Source: Norana najaformis
Taxonomy: Eukaryota; Annelida; Clitellata; Crassiclitellata; Hormogastridae
Length of the DNA: 64,000 bases
Reading direction: 5' to 3'
Assembly: GCA_964023275.1 (NCBI GenBank)
Contig: OZ029916.1
Span: 29,293,087 to 29,357,086, forward strand
Each line of letters starts with the position of its first letter. Position 1 is the first letter of the stretch. Below, in pieces: positions 45,304 to 57,900 of this stretch. A program made the translations under genes and the position numbers. The notes beneath the pieces were generated by a model. The model did not search any database, was not told the DNA's origin, and saw only the letters and a list, made by a program, of their open reading frames with translations.

Positions 45304-46394
45304 GTCTATCTCTATGCTTTGAATGGACATACAATGCATGGTGCCGGGCGACCCAATATCTTCAGCTGCAAGGGAGGGATCATTAATTTATGGATTAGAC
45401 CATTGTACTCCACTCCAGCCGAACTATTCAACGATGACAAGAACATGTGAGGGCAATTTCACTTAGAACCTATTCATATATATCTAATATATATTTAAAT
45501 ATAGGCCTATATATAGCAGTCATAATAATATAGAATGTCAATATAAAGGCCATATTATTCTTAATGTTAACAAGTAGATTATATGTATATGTATGTATTT
45601 CACATATACACGACGTCTGTGTACAATTGCTGTCAGAATAATTTGCAATTTCTTTATCTTCATTTGCATGCAAATGCCAATGTAAATCTCGGAAATTTCT
45701 CTCAGCGTCACATAAGAGCCGAATCGAGGAGACCATGCAGCATAGATTTCACCGGCGCTACATCAAATCAAGTCCACAAAAGCCAGACTGTTTGGTTAAT
45801 TTTATTGTCGGATCAGAATCCGGGAAGGGGGGTCAAGTCAGAGAGGTAATATGATTCTAAGGTGGTGATGGAGGTTATGAATAGTGCAAAAGCGGAAACA
45901 GGATAGGATAGCTTGGAGACTCAGTTTTCCGTCTTGAGTGGAAACATTAAACGAGAGAGCTAGGGCAAGCGGAGGAGTATTTGTATGGACAGGCTGGAAG
46001 GGAGGATGAGCGAACTGGATGAGGTTTTACAGGATTTTGTACCTCATATATAATATAATTATGTGTATACATATTATTATACAGTTTTCAAATGGACATT
46101 CACATGTATAAGATTTCCATTCTAATTCTATAATTATAATATAGAGGCATACAATAACTATATAGGACTCTCGTATATTTTCTTTTATATATATACACCA
46201 CTGATGACAAGTGATTTATACAGTTCCATTTACTGGTGACCTGTAAATGTATAAATTATATATTGTGAATATATAGCCTACTGAAGATTATTATTTACCT
46301 ATTATACATGGATTCAGAATTTTTAAATATTAATATTTGATTTGTTTATATTCCATTTTCAGGTAGATTCGACTTATACAGGGTATATCTATAG
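45304..46394 (+). CDS. possible 3' end of an unrecognised gene (three exons)
   Basis: Exons 45304-45446, 45717-45845 and 46367-46394 join in phase (0-2, 2-2, 2-stop) and would encode about 99 residues. These include GRPNIFSCKGGIINLWIRPL, then CSIDFTG, SQTVWLILLSDQNPGRG and a short end FDLYRVYL. Splice sites are CCCCACAG/GTGAGG, ATAAG/GTAATA and CAGGTAG. The second exon could instead start at 45706 after a better acceptor, but that breaks the phase. The VWLILLSD...GRG stretch is faintly CUB-like; I do not recognise the family. Upstream exons were not identified. The weak intron ends make this a low-confidence model. Confidence 0.35.
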
Positions 46395-46399
46395 GCTGC

Positions 46400-47600
46400 A
46401 CTATGCAGTGAAAAAGAAAGTGATGGACGGTATTTCAAGCCTATTTACCCCTCCTGCTGAAAGGGCATAAGTGACTGAGTTATGCTTTTGTTGAACGAAG
46501 GCTATTTCCAGCCACCAGAGGGCGATGGCTATGCCAATTAGTCAATTATAATCGTCTTAAAACGAAGTTAATTCCTTGCGACAACTCTCTAAACCATGCC
46601 TATATGTATTATATGCTAGATAAATACATCAGCCATGAATTATAGGTATGCACAGCTTATGTACACTTCATGATTTGATATAAAGTATATATCTATGTAT
46701 ATATATATATATATACGTATATATGTACCACTATGTGTGTATGTATATTTGATGCATGTAAATATTGTGATCTCCTGCGTCTGCATATATATGAATTATT
46801 TATGACGTATATATATGTGTGTTACTGTATATGTATGTATAATATATATTATTGCACCATGGAGCAAAATGTAGCATCGGCATGACTTTGAATAGAGCTT
46901 GATGGGTAAGGTGCCAGAGTGGTCGTGCTCGTCGTAGCAAGTGGCACTTATAACAGACGCCGAGTGCAGTCGGCCCAGCAGTAATTAGTCGTGTGAACTC
47001 TCGGATTGGAGGAGTGAACGAGCGGACGAATGAGCTGTAGATGGCGCCACTGTATACACATGCAAATGGCTGCCAGTTAAGGGTTTATAGCTCGCAGTCG
47101 CCAACATTGTTTGGCATTAAGACGTCGCGAGACGATAGTTGTATATATACTGAACGAATTGTGGAACTATGGCTGAGTTACTGGCTAAATGAAGATCTGT
47201 TCGATATGGCCAAATACGAGTATATAAATATCGAATAAAGATGGACAATTTCTCATAATCTGTCACGTTTATTATTAAATTCCGTTTTGTGTTTTGCTTG
47301 CGAAATATGCAAAACAATTGAAACATACTTTAAACGAATGACATTTCATATACATTTATATTGTTTTCTCATGTCAGAGATGCGCCTTACGCTTATGTAG
47401 GCCCTATGAATGCATACATACATGTATGTAGGTATGAGTGTATGAATGTATGTAGGTATGAGTGTATGAATGTATGTATAGGTATGCATGCATGCATTCA
47501 TGCGTGAACAAGACACATAGCATATCACCTTACAGTACCTATCAAAAGCGCCGAGTATAAGCTTGTATAAGTGGTGTTAAATTTAATTGATAGGTTCGTC
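46400..47600. other. intergenic DNA, TA-rich microsatellites
   Basis: TATATATACGTATATATG blocks near 46690 and (TATG)n near 47420. No gene was recognised. Confidence 0.5.
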
Positions 47601-47639
47601 TATGAGCAACTAATGCTCATGTTACGGGATAAGTTAGAG

Positions 47640-47970
47640 TGGCCGACTTTCGCACACACGCACAGCCCATTTAACCAAGTCCCATCCAGAACTGAAAGTT
47701 GACACAAAGTGTAGAGTTCTGTTACCATGTTGCGTTCAGGAAGCGGAATGACGACAATCGAATGAAGACCGCAGCCCACAACTACGCTCACCATCTGGCA
47801 TTCCCTCGCAGATGCATGGTAGAAAACGCAGCCTCTAGGTGTCCCTCAGGTCATCAGGCCTGCGCAGAACGTGTATTGTCAGTAACAGGCCACCGTGGTC
47901 GTATAGAGCCTCTCTGTTATGGACTCTCAATGCCACTCCAAAGTCTGGCCGAATGCGAGATATCCCGATA
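47640..47970 (+). mobile_element. unnamed repeat family X, copy 2
   Basis: CCATCCAGAACTGAAAGTTG, GTAGAAAACGCAGCCTCTAG, CTGCGCAGAACGTGTATTGT and CCACTCCAAAGTCTGGCC match in order the reverse complement of 48180-48565. Confidence 0.7.
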
Positions 47971-48179
47971 ACAGACGACAAAATAATATAAGTTTATTCG
48001 ACACAGTCGAAGTGGACCAAATACCGTCCAAACACGCACAAAATTCTTCATAAGAACTGTCGAGGAATCATAGCGTATGACGCACCAATCTATCAAAAGT
48101 AACAACACGCATGAACAACGGCTATCTTGACCTCTGGTCATCTAGCAGACATCTGTCACCGAACAGTCACCGCATCATG

Positions 48180-48565
48180 GTTCCCGTTTGAACAGTGCGA
48201 AGCAGCAGACTAGCATATGCCTTCCTCGACAGGGAAACCTAGGACTCGATGACGCGACAGCAGGGCAGATTTTGGAGTGGATCGACCGTCCACCACGGTG
48301 AGGTTTTGTGGCCCTCCCCCAGCGGCTACTGACGAATGCCTGTTCTGCACAGATCTCGCGAAGTGAGAGTGATATCTGGATGCAGCGTCTTCTAACATCT
48401 GCCGCGCAAGGAGGGCCCGTCGGTGAACGTAACCGTGTGCTGCGGACGTAGTTCCTCATTCGCAGTGCAACTCAGATCAGGAACTCTGAACTTTGTGTCA
48501 AATGTCAATTCTGGATGGAATTCCGCTGGGTGCCACGAGGTTCCACGTGTGCGCGAACGCCAACA
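48180..48565 (-). mobile_element. unnamed repeat family X, copy 3
   Basis: It is the inverted partner of 47640-47970 about 210 bp away. On the minus strand it has CCATCCAGAATTGACATTTG, TTAGAAGACGCTGCATCCAG, CTGTGCAGAACAGGCATTCG and CCACTCCAAAATCTGCC. It carries no coding capacity I recognise. Confidence 0.7.
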
Positions 48566-48764
48566 GTGACTTTTTCAGTTATTTGAGCATTGTTTACTTT
48601 ACAGACGCACTTTTTCTTTACGCTATAGTTAGAATCGCCTTCAAAAGATACTTAGAGGGCGCTAGGAAATGTTGAGCAACATGACATTGCATCACATTCG
48701 TTCGTCCGTCCGTCCGTTCGTTAATTCATACATATGAGCTTTTCCTGGCGATTGTAGGTACCGC

Positions 48765-48903
48765 ATGATGATGTTCATGATGAAGTCGTTATCGAAGATG
48801 ATTATGATGACTAAGACACTACTACAGTTCGTCATCATTATGATGTCATTTGACGCGCGATGTGTTCTAAGTGTCTCTCCTTCGTACATCGATCAGCTGC
48901 AGG
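48765..48903 (+). CDS. exon 1: signal peptide
   Basis: Several ATGs precede the hydrophobic core; 48765 is the most 5' in frame and the ATG of MTKTLLQF (48810) is an alternative start. The donor CTGCAGG|GTAAGA leaves phase 1, which matches exon 2. It overlaps an ATGATG-rich stretch, so the start is the least certain part of the gene. Confidence 0.6.
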
Positions 48904-51900
48904 GTAAGAAATCCCACTCTCGTCATTATGGAACTATACACTCTCAGTTTCAAAGAAGTACAAGCAATTACCGGAAGGTTAATGGAACATCACAGCCACT
49001 CAGTCGGACGGGTCGGGTCGGGTCGGACGGTCGGTTCAGGTTATTCGTTCGTAGAATCTATCATCCAGTATTAGGAATAATGGGACGATGAATGGTTTTA
49101 CAATGTTTCATTTTGTCACATCATTTGCGATTATTAAACTATTGTATTCAACGACCAGCGTCTTCACTCCGTCTCTTGATCAGTTGGGTCCTATTTGTCT
49201 AAATCTCTTAAACATATCTTTGACCGAATCTATTTAATTCTGCTTGATCGAGATTTTTGCTTGTCCTGCAGTCGCCCTTATTAATTGGTAATAGACCAGT
49301 TCAGCTGAGTTAAGTCCACTCAAGTATGGAGATCGACGAGTATTCAGGTCTCCATGCATGAAGCAGACATCGCGGTACCCTAGTGTGCGGTGCGGTGGTC
49401 TATTCGGTAGCGCACCGTAGGGTCTGCAATCAGATGATTGCAGGTTCGAGTCTGGTCCGTGTACCGCCCCTGGGCAAGGTGTTAGCTCATATTTGTCTCT
49501 CAGATTCACTGACCTTAGGCGCATATTAACTGCAATAAATAAATAAGTAGGGCTAAGTTTGCTTTTCTCTTCCTACATTAAGGTGCACCTTAGAGAGCCT
49601 TATCTACGTGGTTTTTGAGAGGTTCTTATGAGGCCTTATACAAATGTTCACATACGCGCATACGTCCTTACATAAATTCTAAGAGCGCTATAAGAAGTTT
49701 CTTTCTTGAAGTGACAATGCTTAAATTCCAGCCTGCGAAAATAACGGCCCGTTGGGTATGATAACTGGCCATATCCAGGACTGGCAGATAACGGCCTCTT
49801 CGACCTATCCACGTGACTGGGACAAGGAGTGTCATGAGCGATTCGCTCGCGTCTACCAGCCGAACGGAGTGGCCTGGTGTGCCAAGCATAAGTCGGCCTC
49901 AGAGTGGCTTCAGGTCGATCTCGGAATCCCTGGCAAGGTAGGTGATGATAGATGAACAGATCCTCTGATGCACTCATCGCCTTTCGCCGTTCTTTCAAGA
50001 CAGCCATTGTGATCGGTCTATGTCATGACGATTAGCAGATATAGTGTTAAAAGACATCTTTCGGCTGCCATCGCCGTTGACGTCGACCTTTCCTAACCTT
50101 GGCAGCTTATTATTACAAAACTTTTCGATATGAATCTCACGACTGAACGCGGTTGATGAATAGGCCAATATAGCGGCGTTTGACTGCTTTATAAAGATGT
50201 CAAATATCCATATGGCAAGCACGAGGATAGGAGATAGGAAATAGGAGATCGAAGATACAAGCAAGAAAAAAGAATGAGGAAAAAGTTGGCGTCGGTTGAA
50301 AGCTCTAAAGTTTTCCTTGGTATAGCATGAAGGAACAGGAGACAGGAAACAGGAGGAGGAGGAGGAGGAGGAGGAGGAGGAGGAGGAGGAGGAGGAGGAG
50401 GAGGAGGAGGAGGAGGAGGAGGAGGAGGAGGAGGAGGAGGGTTAGAAGGCGAGGAAGCTGGAGGAGGAAGAATAGAGGAGCAGGAGGCGGCGGATGAATA
50501 GAACGACGAAAAGGAAGAGGATTGCGATGAGGAGATAGATAAAAAGTGGATAGATAATTCAGCATACTGTAGCTCTGATGCATGCACTCATCTAAGTTCA
50601 TATAGGCGTTCAAGGCGGAGATTGCATGACTATAGACGCATGTTCTACTGCAGTCTTTCTAAGGTAGGCCAATCCTGGCAATAATCGGTGTAATGCTATC
50701 TTATGTAATGTTACATTATGCTATCTTGTCCATTTTTATCCATGCAAGTAATGTGATGTGATTACATGGGCCTCTGAAGTCTTTCTCGAAGAGGCGTTGC
50801 ACAGATTTGTATTAAATTAAATGTGATGTAATGTTATTTTCTTTAATTTATTTGATTTGTTTTGGCTAATCTATGGTTAGTCGTTTATAAACGATTCCTC
50901 ATATTACTGCAAGTAATGCGATGTGATGTCATGGGATGTACATTTATTTCATGTTGTCTTGTTCTTGCCGTGTCCTCTTCGGTACTATCTGGACCAGAAT
51001 TACGATATTATCTGATCCATCATACAAACTCACCATCACTTCCCCCTTGCAATCTCTGCGCAGGTCTTCCATTAAAAACTGAAAACACTCCTCTTCTGCA
51101 GATCCTATCCTGATTCCTCTTCTTCCTCTTATCTATCCTGCAGATCCAATTTCAAACACCACCCACCGTAGCCGTCTGACTGTCTGCCTGCCTGCAATCT
51201 TTTATTTTGAGCTGGAACCGAACCCTTCTTGCCTATTTATTTTGTTTTTCTGACAGCCTGTGAATAGCTGGTTCCCGCGACTTAGCTTTCGTTGGGCGCT
51301 GCAGAAATCTCGAGTTCGCGATTAATTATGTCATCTTATATTACTATATCCCATCCTACTGCGTTTACTCTATGATCTCATTTCATCTCATCCAGTCTCA
51401 TCATAGGTACATGAATATTATTGTGTATAGTCCAATATTTAGGTCCTTGAAAACGCATCAAGCGTGGATGTTTGTTCCAGGTGACCGGTTTAATGACCCA
51501 AGGAAGAGGAGATGGAACGGAATGGGTCGTTGCTTACCAAATCTCCTACAGTCTCGATGCATTTCACTGGCAATATATCTACGACCAATACGGTAACCAA
51601 AGGGTTAGTGGAGTAAACAGTTATGGTAACCGAAGGGTTATTGGATGCAGTAATTTTATTTATATAACGCCTTTGAAGAACCTCACAAAGACGCTACAAT
51701 ACAGTGGAAAACAAATCTAATAACGTGCGATTAACGTGAGGTTGAAAATGCTTCTTGACCTGTCCCTATCAAAATGTACGCAGTTTTAGTGGAAGATTCT
51801 CCCAGAAGATCAAAATGTACGCAGTTTTAGTGGAAGATTCTCCCAGAAGATCAAAATGTACGCAGTTTTAGTGGAAGATTCTCCCAGAAGACGGTCCAAA

Positions 51901-54900
51901 AAGCACGACTGTGCAGGTCCCATGGACTGCCGAAAGATCTCTCTGATCTGTTCTGCATGGGGCTGCAGCATATATGGCGAGGCTCGTACCATAAGAATTT
52001 TGAATGCAATGATGTCCTCGATCGACAGCCAGCTCAGCTAGCGTCGTAAATATCCATCGCTCAAACTATGTTACACTCTTATAGTAACGGTAAACCATAC
52101 AGCCAGTGCAGTAAATAGTTATGGAGATCAAAGGATTAGTCCATGAAGTAACTACAGTAGGCCCAATCGAATTCTTTCCATACAGTGGTTACAGTAGCAC
52201 TGACAAGAATTAGTGCAGTCATTTACAGTACTGTCATGCCTTGATTTTCAGAACTTATCGAAAGTTAACTTACCTTTATGACACGTGTACAGGTGTTTGA
52301 TGGAAACACCGATTCGTATCACGTGAAGCATGTCTACCTGGACCAACCGATTATAGCCAGGTACATCAAGTTCCACACGACACGCTGGAATCGACATCCA
52401 AGCATGCGAGTGGAAATCATTGGTTGCCAAGGTATACCGGCTTAATCTGCAAACCATAATACACGACTTACAAAATAATGATATCTTAAAATTATTTCCA
52501 TTTAGCAGCATGTGCTTCAAGAACTTACCAAACTCATTCTAAGAATGTTTCATTATTGTAATAAGGTTAAAGTTTACACAAATCCTTCCGCGAATTCTGA
52601 GTTCGAGTTACTGTTTGTAAATCGTAGATATCGGTAAACATACGTGTAGGTAATTACATTACGCTTCATCAGCGTTACACTGATTGCATTGCATTATATC
52701 ACAATACATTGAGTTGATTTACACTACTTTACATTTCATCTGATTACATTGCATTGCATTGCATTATATCACAATACATTGAGTTGATTTACACTACTTT
52801 ACATTTCATCTGATTACATTGTATTGCAATGCATTACACTTTATTACATTGCATGTTGATGACCAGTGTGCAACAGTTACGTGGCTCTGCCTCCATATGG
52901 CAAACTGACGGCGTCGAGTGAAAGAAACCAGCACACCGGAAGTTCCTGTCAAGCGGAGGACGGACATCTACTGACGCAGAAGGGATGGTGCGCCAAGGAA
53001 AACAACAGTCAGTCTCAGCATAACGGCTTCTCGCCTACACCTACACTACGATTCTTCCGTCCTTCCTTCCTTTGTCTCCACTATTCCAGCTATCCTTCCG
53101 TCTTTTCTTCCGTTCATTCATCCTTGCACTGCCTCCTTCCATCCTTCGCCTCTATCCTTCCATCCTTCCTTTGCCTTCTTCCATGCACCCAAGCATCCAT
53201 CCATCCATCCATTTATCCATCCATCCATCCATCCATCCGTCCAACCAATCTCACTCGCCCACAATACAGCTGATCGAACACTCATACAACTAACACCATG
53301 CAGCCACACGAACGCCCAGAGCAACCAACCATTATTGCTACCACTCACAAAAACATGGATGCCCACGTCACAAACATCTGTCTAATTTATTTATAATTAT
53401 ATTTATTATATTTAATTAAGCCTATTTATTTTGTTTATCTAACCCTATTTATTTATCTAGGCCTAACTATTTCTTTTGCCCTATTTAATTATCTAATATT
53501 TATTTATTAGTTTATTCGCATGGCTTGTATACTGTAGACAACCAGTGGCTTCAGTTCGACGTGGGGCCTCCAACCCTGATAACTGGTTTTGTGACGAAGG
53601 GTCGAGGAGAGCCAGGGCGGCAGCACTGGGTCACCCGCTACCGTCTGTCCTACAGCAACGACACTTCGCTCTGGTTCTTCTACAAGGACGCCTCCCACCT
53701 CGACATCAAGGTATACACTAAGGAATCAATACCTGTTCTCAAAACCAGATCGATACACAAGTAGGAGAGTATGCAGGCGATGCAGAATTGATTTTACTCC
53801 TGTTCTGTTAATTTGTCAAGATATTATTGCGTGCCTTTTCGAAGTAGCCTGCTCTTTACCTCACCTAACTATGTTAAGTTTATATCATTGTCAATTTTTC
53901 TATCGACACACGAAGACGAGTGACAAACGAATGAATGCAAATGAAGTTGGGGAATGCCGCCTTAATGGCTTTGTTTTAACTATGACGCAAGTCAAATGTC
54001 ATCAAGTCATATTCAGTTAATAAGTTAGTCGTCTTTCATACGATGGCACTTCAATTATCCTTCCAAAGGAAGCAGTTGTCACTAATCGTCCAAGAGAATT
54101 GCACAACAAGGATGAGCAACATTTAGAAGAAAAATTTAACTTAAAAGTTAATTTAAAAGTTAATTAAAAGTTAATTTGGCTAAACATATGTGATTAGACT
54201 TGGAAAAGACTTAGAGTTCTTTCGACATGTGTTGCATGAGTTTCATAAATACTCTAAGATGACCCTGCAATGCCTAAAAGAGCAAAGAAGACAACCGACT
54301 AAAACTCTGGATTTTCTTGCACTATAATAAAATTTTCTGATACTACAATTTGTTGTCAGAAGGAGGTTTGGAAACAGAGGTTCATAGCACGTGTTCTTTT
54401 AACTCGACTTGTCACTGACAACGAAGTATTTACTTGTACTTGCTACTTAAGTACTTGTAATGTAATACAGACTGGGTCTTGTAGCACAAGTACTTCTACT
54501 CGTTTTAGACCGCGAATATAGTTCATCAGTCGACAAAATTATAATGTATTCTATAAACTCTTGGCTCGTGTGTCACGTAGTGGGCGTGACTTGGTAATAA
54601 ACGACAAAGTTGAAAACTCCGCCCATGCGTCTATCTCCATTGTGATTGGTGTGCTTTTGAAGCGCCCTCTTTTGTCTTGGAATAAGGAGTCGTTCACAAA
54701 CGCCACCGTCACCTCCATCATCCCTGACCGCCAAAGCCTGGAGGGTTTGGTAAGAAGCATGAATGGTTACATGTGCGCATGCGTGCATGGCAGTCAGACA
54801 CCAAAAAATTAAGTGGCTAACACTTCATACCCATGGATGCCTTAGAGCTAACTTAAAAGTGACTGCTCTTCTAATGCATGATGTATATTCTAACGCGAGT

Positions 54901-57900
54901 CTTGTATATAAACGAGTCACTTTCTCACTAAAAGATGACCAATTATATTGGCCATGATCATCAGGGTTTCGCATATTTCGCCTACAGTGCATTTTCAAGA
55001 TATCTATTTTAGTAGGACACATAAATTATTACCACTGTAAGTCACAACTTTCGGGAGCTGTCAGACAGTCACTTTTCAGAGCCTTCGAGAGGCCTTTTGA
55101 AATGCGCTGTATAAATGATCACGTTACTGTAACGAGATCACATACGACGTGTGCAGCGCTTTTTAGACGTGTTAATTAAGTGTCTTGATACGTATATAAA
55201 TACGAGATGCATGTATTTTATTTACATATAGTTGTTTGACCTAAACATTTCTTTATATACCTAAGATAATCAGTTGCTGCGCTATATAAATGTTCGTTTG
55301 CTTGTTAACCGTGCGATGACGGGGGGATGAATGCGATGGTTATCCATGTTTTCATTTTCATCATGAGATGCACAGTAAGTTAACAAACCAACCGTCGTCC
55401 ACTGGTCGATCCATGGATCATCAATCAAGAAATCAATCAACCAAGCCAAACATCTAACAATCCAGCCAACTAACCAACCAACCAATCGTCAATCAATAAA
55501 TCAATTGTCCATCAATCCCCAATCAATAACAATCAGCAAATAATTAATTCATTTATCCTCTATCAATAAATCAATCAACCAATTAACTAATCAGTCAATC
55601 AACCAAGTATTCCAACAATCAAGCATATCATTTTATTAACATTCATGATACTAAATCCTGGGAAATAAATAACAAATGCTATGTCAGGAACTCTAAAAAT
55701 TATTAGAACTTGCAAAGATTTTTATAAATCTATCTATAAAAGTCAAATGTCTCAGTTTTCATATTGGCTTTTGGCTGGCAAAGTTTTTGTTCCCATGGGA
55801 AGCATAATAAACTGACTATACTACTGAGAAAATCATAATGAATTCTTGAAAAGATGATTTATTAAACCCTCTAAACAGTACTGACACGGCTATTTTGGAC
55901 GTTTATTTGAATGACTACATCGCTGGCTACGTCATCATTGCAGGAATTTGGCGGCAATCTGGACAAAGACACGGCCAGATACCACTACCTCACTTCACCG
56001 TTTGTGTCTCGCTATGTGCGCTTCCATCCCATCGAATGGAACACCCACATTGGATTGAGAGCAGGGTTGATTGGATGCCCCCATAAAGGTAGGCTAAAAC
56101 ATCAGTCTCTCAAACCTTATATGATACTAAAAGATACTTGTCATTTTTGGGATCACCGGCCAAAATCTATAAGACTCGCTAAGGAAACAGATATCACGTT
56201 AACATGTGTTATGTTAGAATATTCAATCACTGAGTCTCTCCTCTCAAGCGCTCTCATACTATCAATCACTGTCATTATGCCTGTCTGTCAGTCTGTCTCT
56301 CTGTCTCTTTGTCTACCCATCCTTTCCTGCCTTCGTTCCTTCTTTCCTTCCTTTCTTTCTTCCTTCTTTCTTTCCTTCCTTCCTTTCTTCCTTCCTTCCT
56401 TCCTTTCTTCCTTCTGTCCTTCCTTCCTTCCTTCCTTCTTTCCTTCCTTACTTCTTTTTCGTCCTTCCTTTCTTCCTTCCTTCCTTCCTTCTATGCGTCC
56501 ATTCTTCCATACTGTCTTACTTACCTACTCCCTTTCTTCCTTCCTTCCTTCATCTCTTTTTTGTCTTTTACTCTCTTCCCAGATATCTTTTTCTCCTTCT
56601 CATTCTCCCTTTCTATCTCTCTCACCGAGATTTCTGATTCGCGCGTCAATCATCGTGCTTTGCTTGGGCTTTTGTAGGTAACTGTGGACCAGGGTTTCTT
56701 CGGGTGGTCGTCAATACACCGTGTGGTCAGTAACCGTTTGTGCATTTATCTTCGTACATGTATGTGCATCTGTCTGCGTATTCATCCGCTTGTCTGCTAG
56801 TACGTATATATGTCTGCATACATCTGGCTTTATGTCTATCTATGATTTTTTTGCCTCAAACCATATTATGCACGTAGGCTCTAGTCCCTGTCGTCTATCG
56901 ATCTGTCCTTCTATCAGTCAGTGAAAAGCTGCATGCATCACCCTCTCCGACAATGATTTCATCGATGTTCATTACTCACCCATCGACTCATCCACGTCAA
57001 TCACTCCAATCAACGAATCAATTAACCAAATAGCCAATAATTTAGTAAGTCAATAATGAGTGGAAATACGATAGATAGGCCAAATCTCGGGTAATAACTT
57101 TCGTATATCACTATTATAATAATGCGCTGTTCAATCGATGGTTGGTGCTAAGTGCAACCGACAGGCAAATTGAGGTTCAAATATTATACGCCTACGTTAG
57201 GAGGAATTTGTGGATTTCAGTGGAGAACTTGGCTTATAAGAAGGAATCGTGGATCAACAACAAGCGGCAATTTAAACGTCACGTGCGCAATCAGTGGACA
57301 CGCGGTCAAGCGGGACGAGCAGTGGACGGTGACGTCAATTCGCCCACCTGTACGGTGCTGGACAATTACTATGTGGACAAGCCGACACTGATGGTTGACC
57401 TCGGAAAAAGGACGAAGATATCCGGCGTTCAGATAATCACAAGTCAAGGAAAAGACCCAGGTCTCTATTTCAGATCATAATTGATAGTAGATAAGATCAG
57501 ATTCAATGCAACTGTTCATTTCATTGCTATTGTGAATAAAAATATTTCTTATTTTTCTCTCATGTGCAACACAATATTGTATGTTCAGCAATTTGTGGAG
57601 GGCGTGCAGCATCAATTTATTCATTCGCCTTTTCATCCGTTCACGATATTTAGTCTTCCATGTAGCTACCACTACCACCGCCGTCACCACCACCACTACC
57701 ACCACCACCAGAGTTCAAGGTATCAGCATCAGAGGACTAAAGGAACAATAGTTTTCAAAGACCGATTGTGGTATCCAGCTGAATTTCAGTACTGCAGATC
57801 AATCGTCCTATGCACTGTTCATAATTCCTGGGCGATGGCCAAGCGCCGCTCGACCTAAAGCCATCGCCCTCAGCATGAGACCCGAATCAAGTGAACCGTA

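Noticed and set aside
50189-50613. Poly-Pro and poly-Leu frames on the minus strand
   Set aside because: Artefacts of the (GGA)n run inside a discoidin-gene intron.
54561-54812. Extra exon of the discoidin gene
   Set aside because: Exons 6 and 7 already join in phase within the domain; the frame here has no discoidin motif.
55911-56681. 256-codon + strand frame
   Set aside because: Only its first part is exon 7 of the discoidin gene; after the donor at 56089 it runs through an intron and a (TTCC)n tract.
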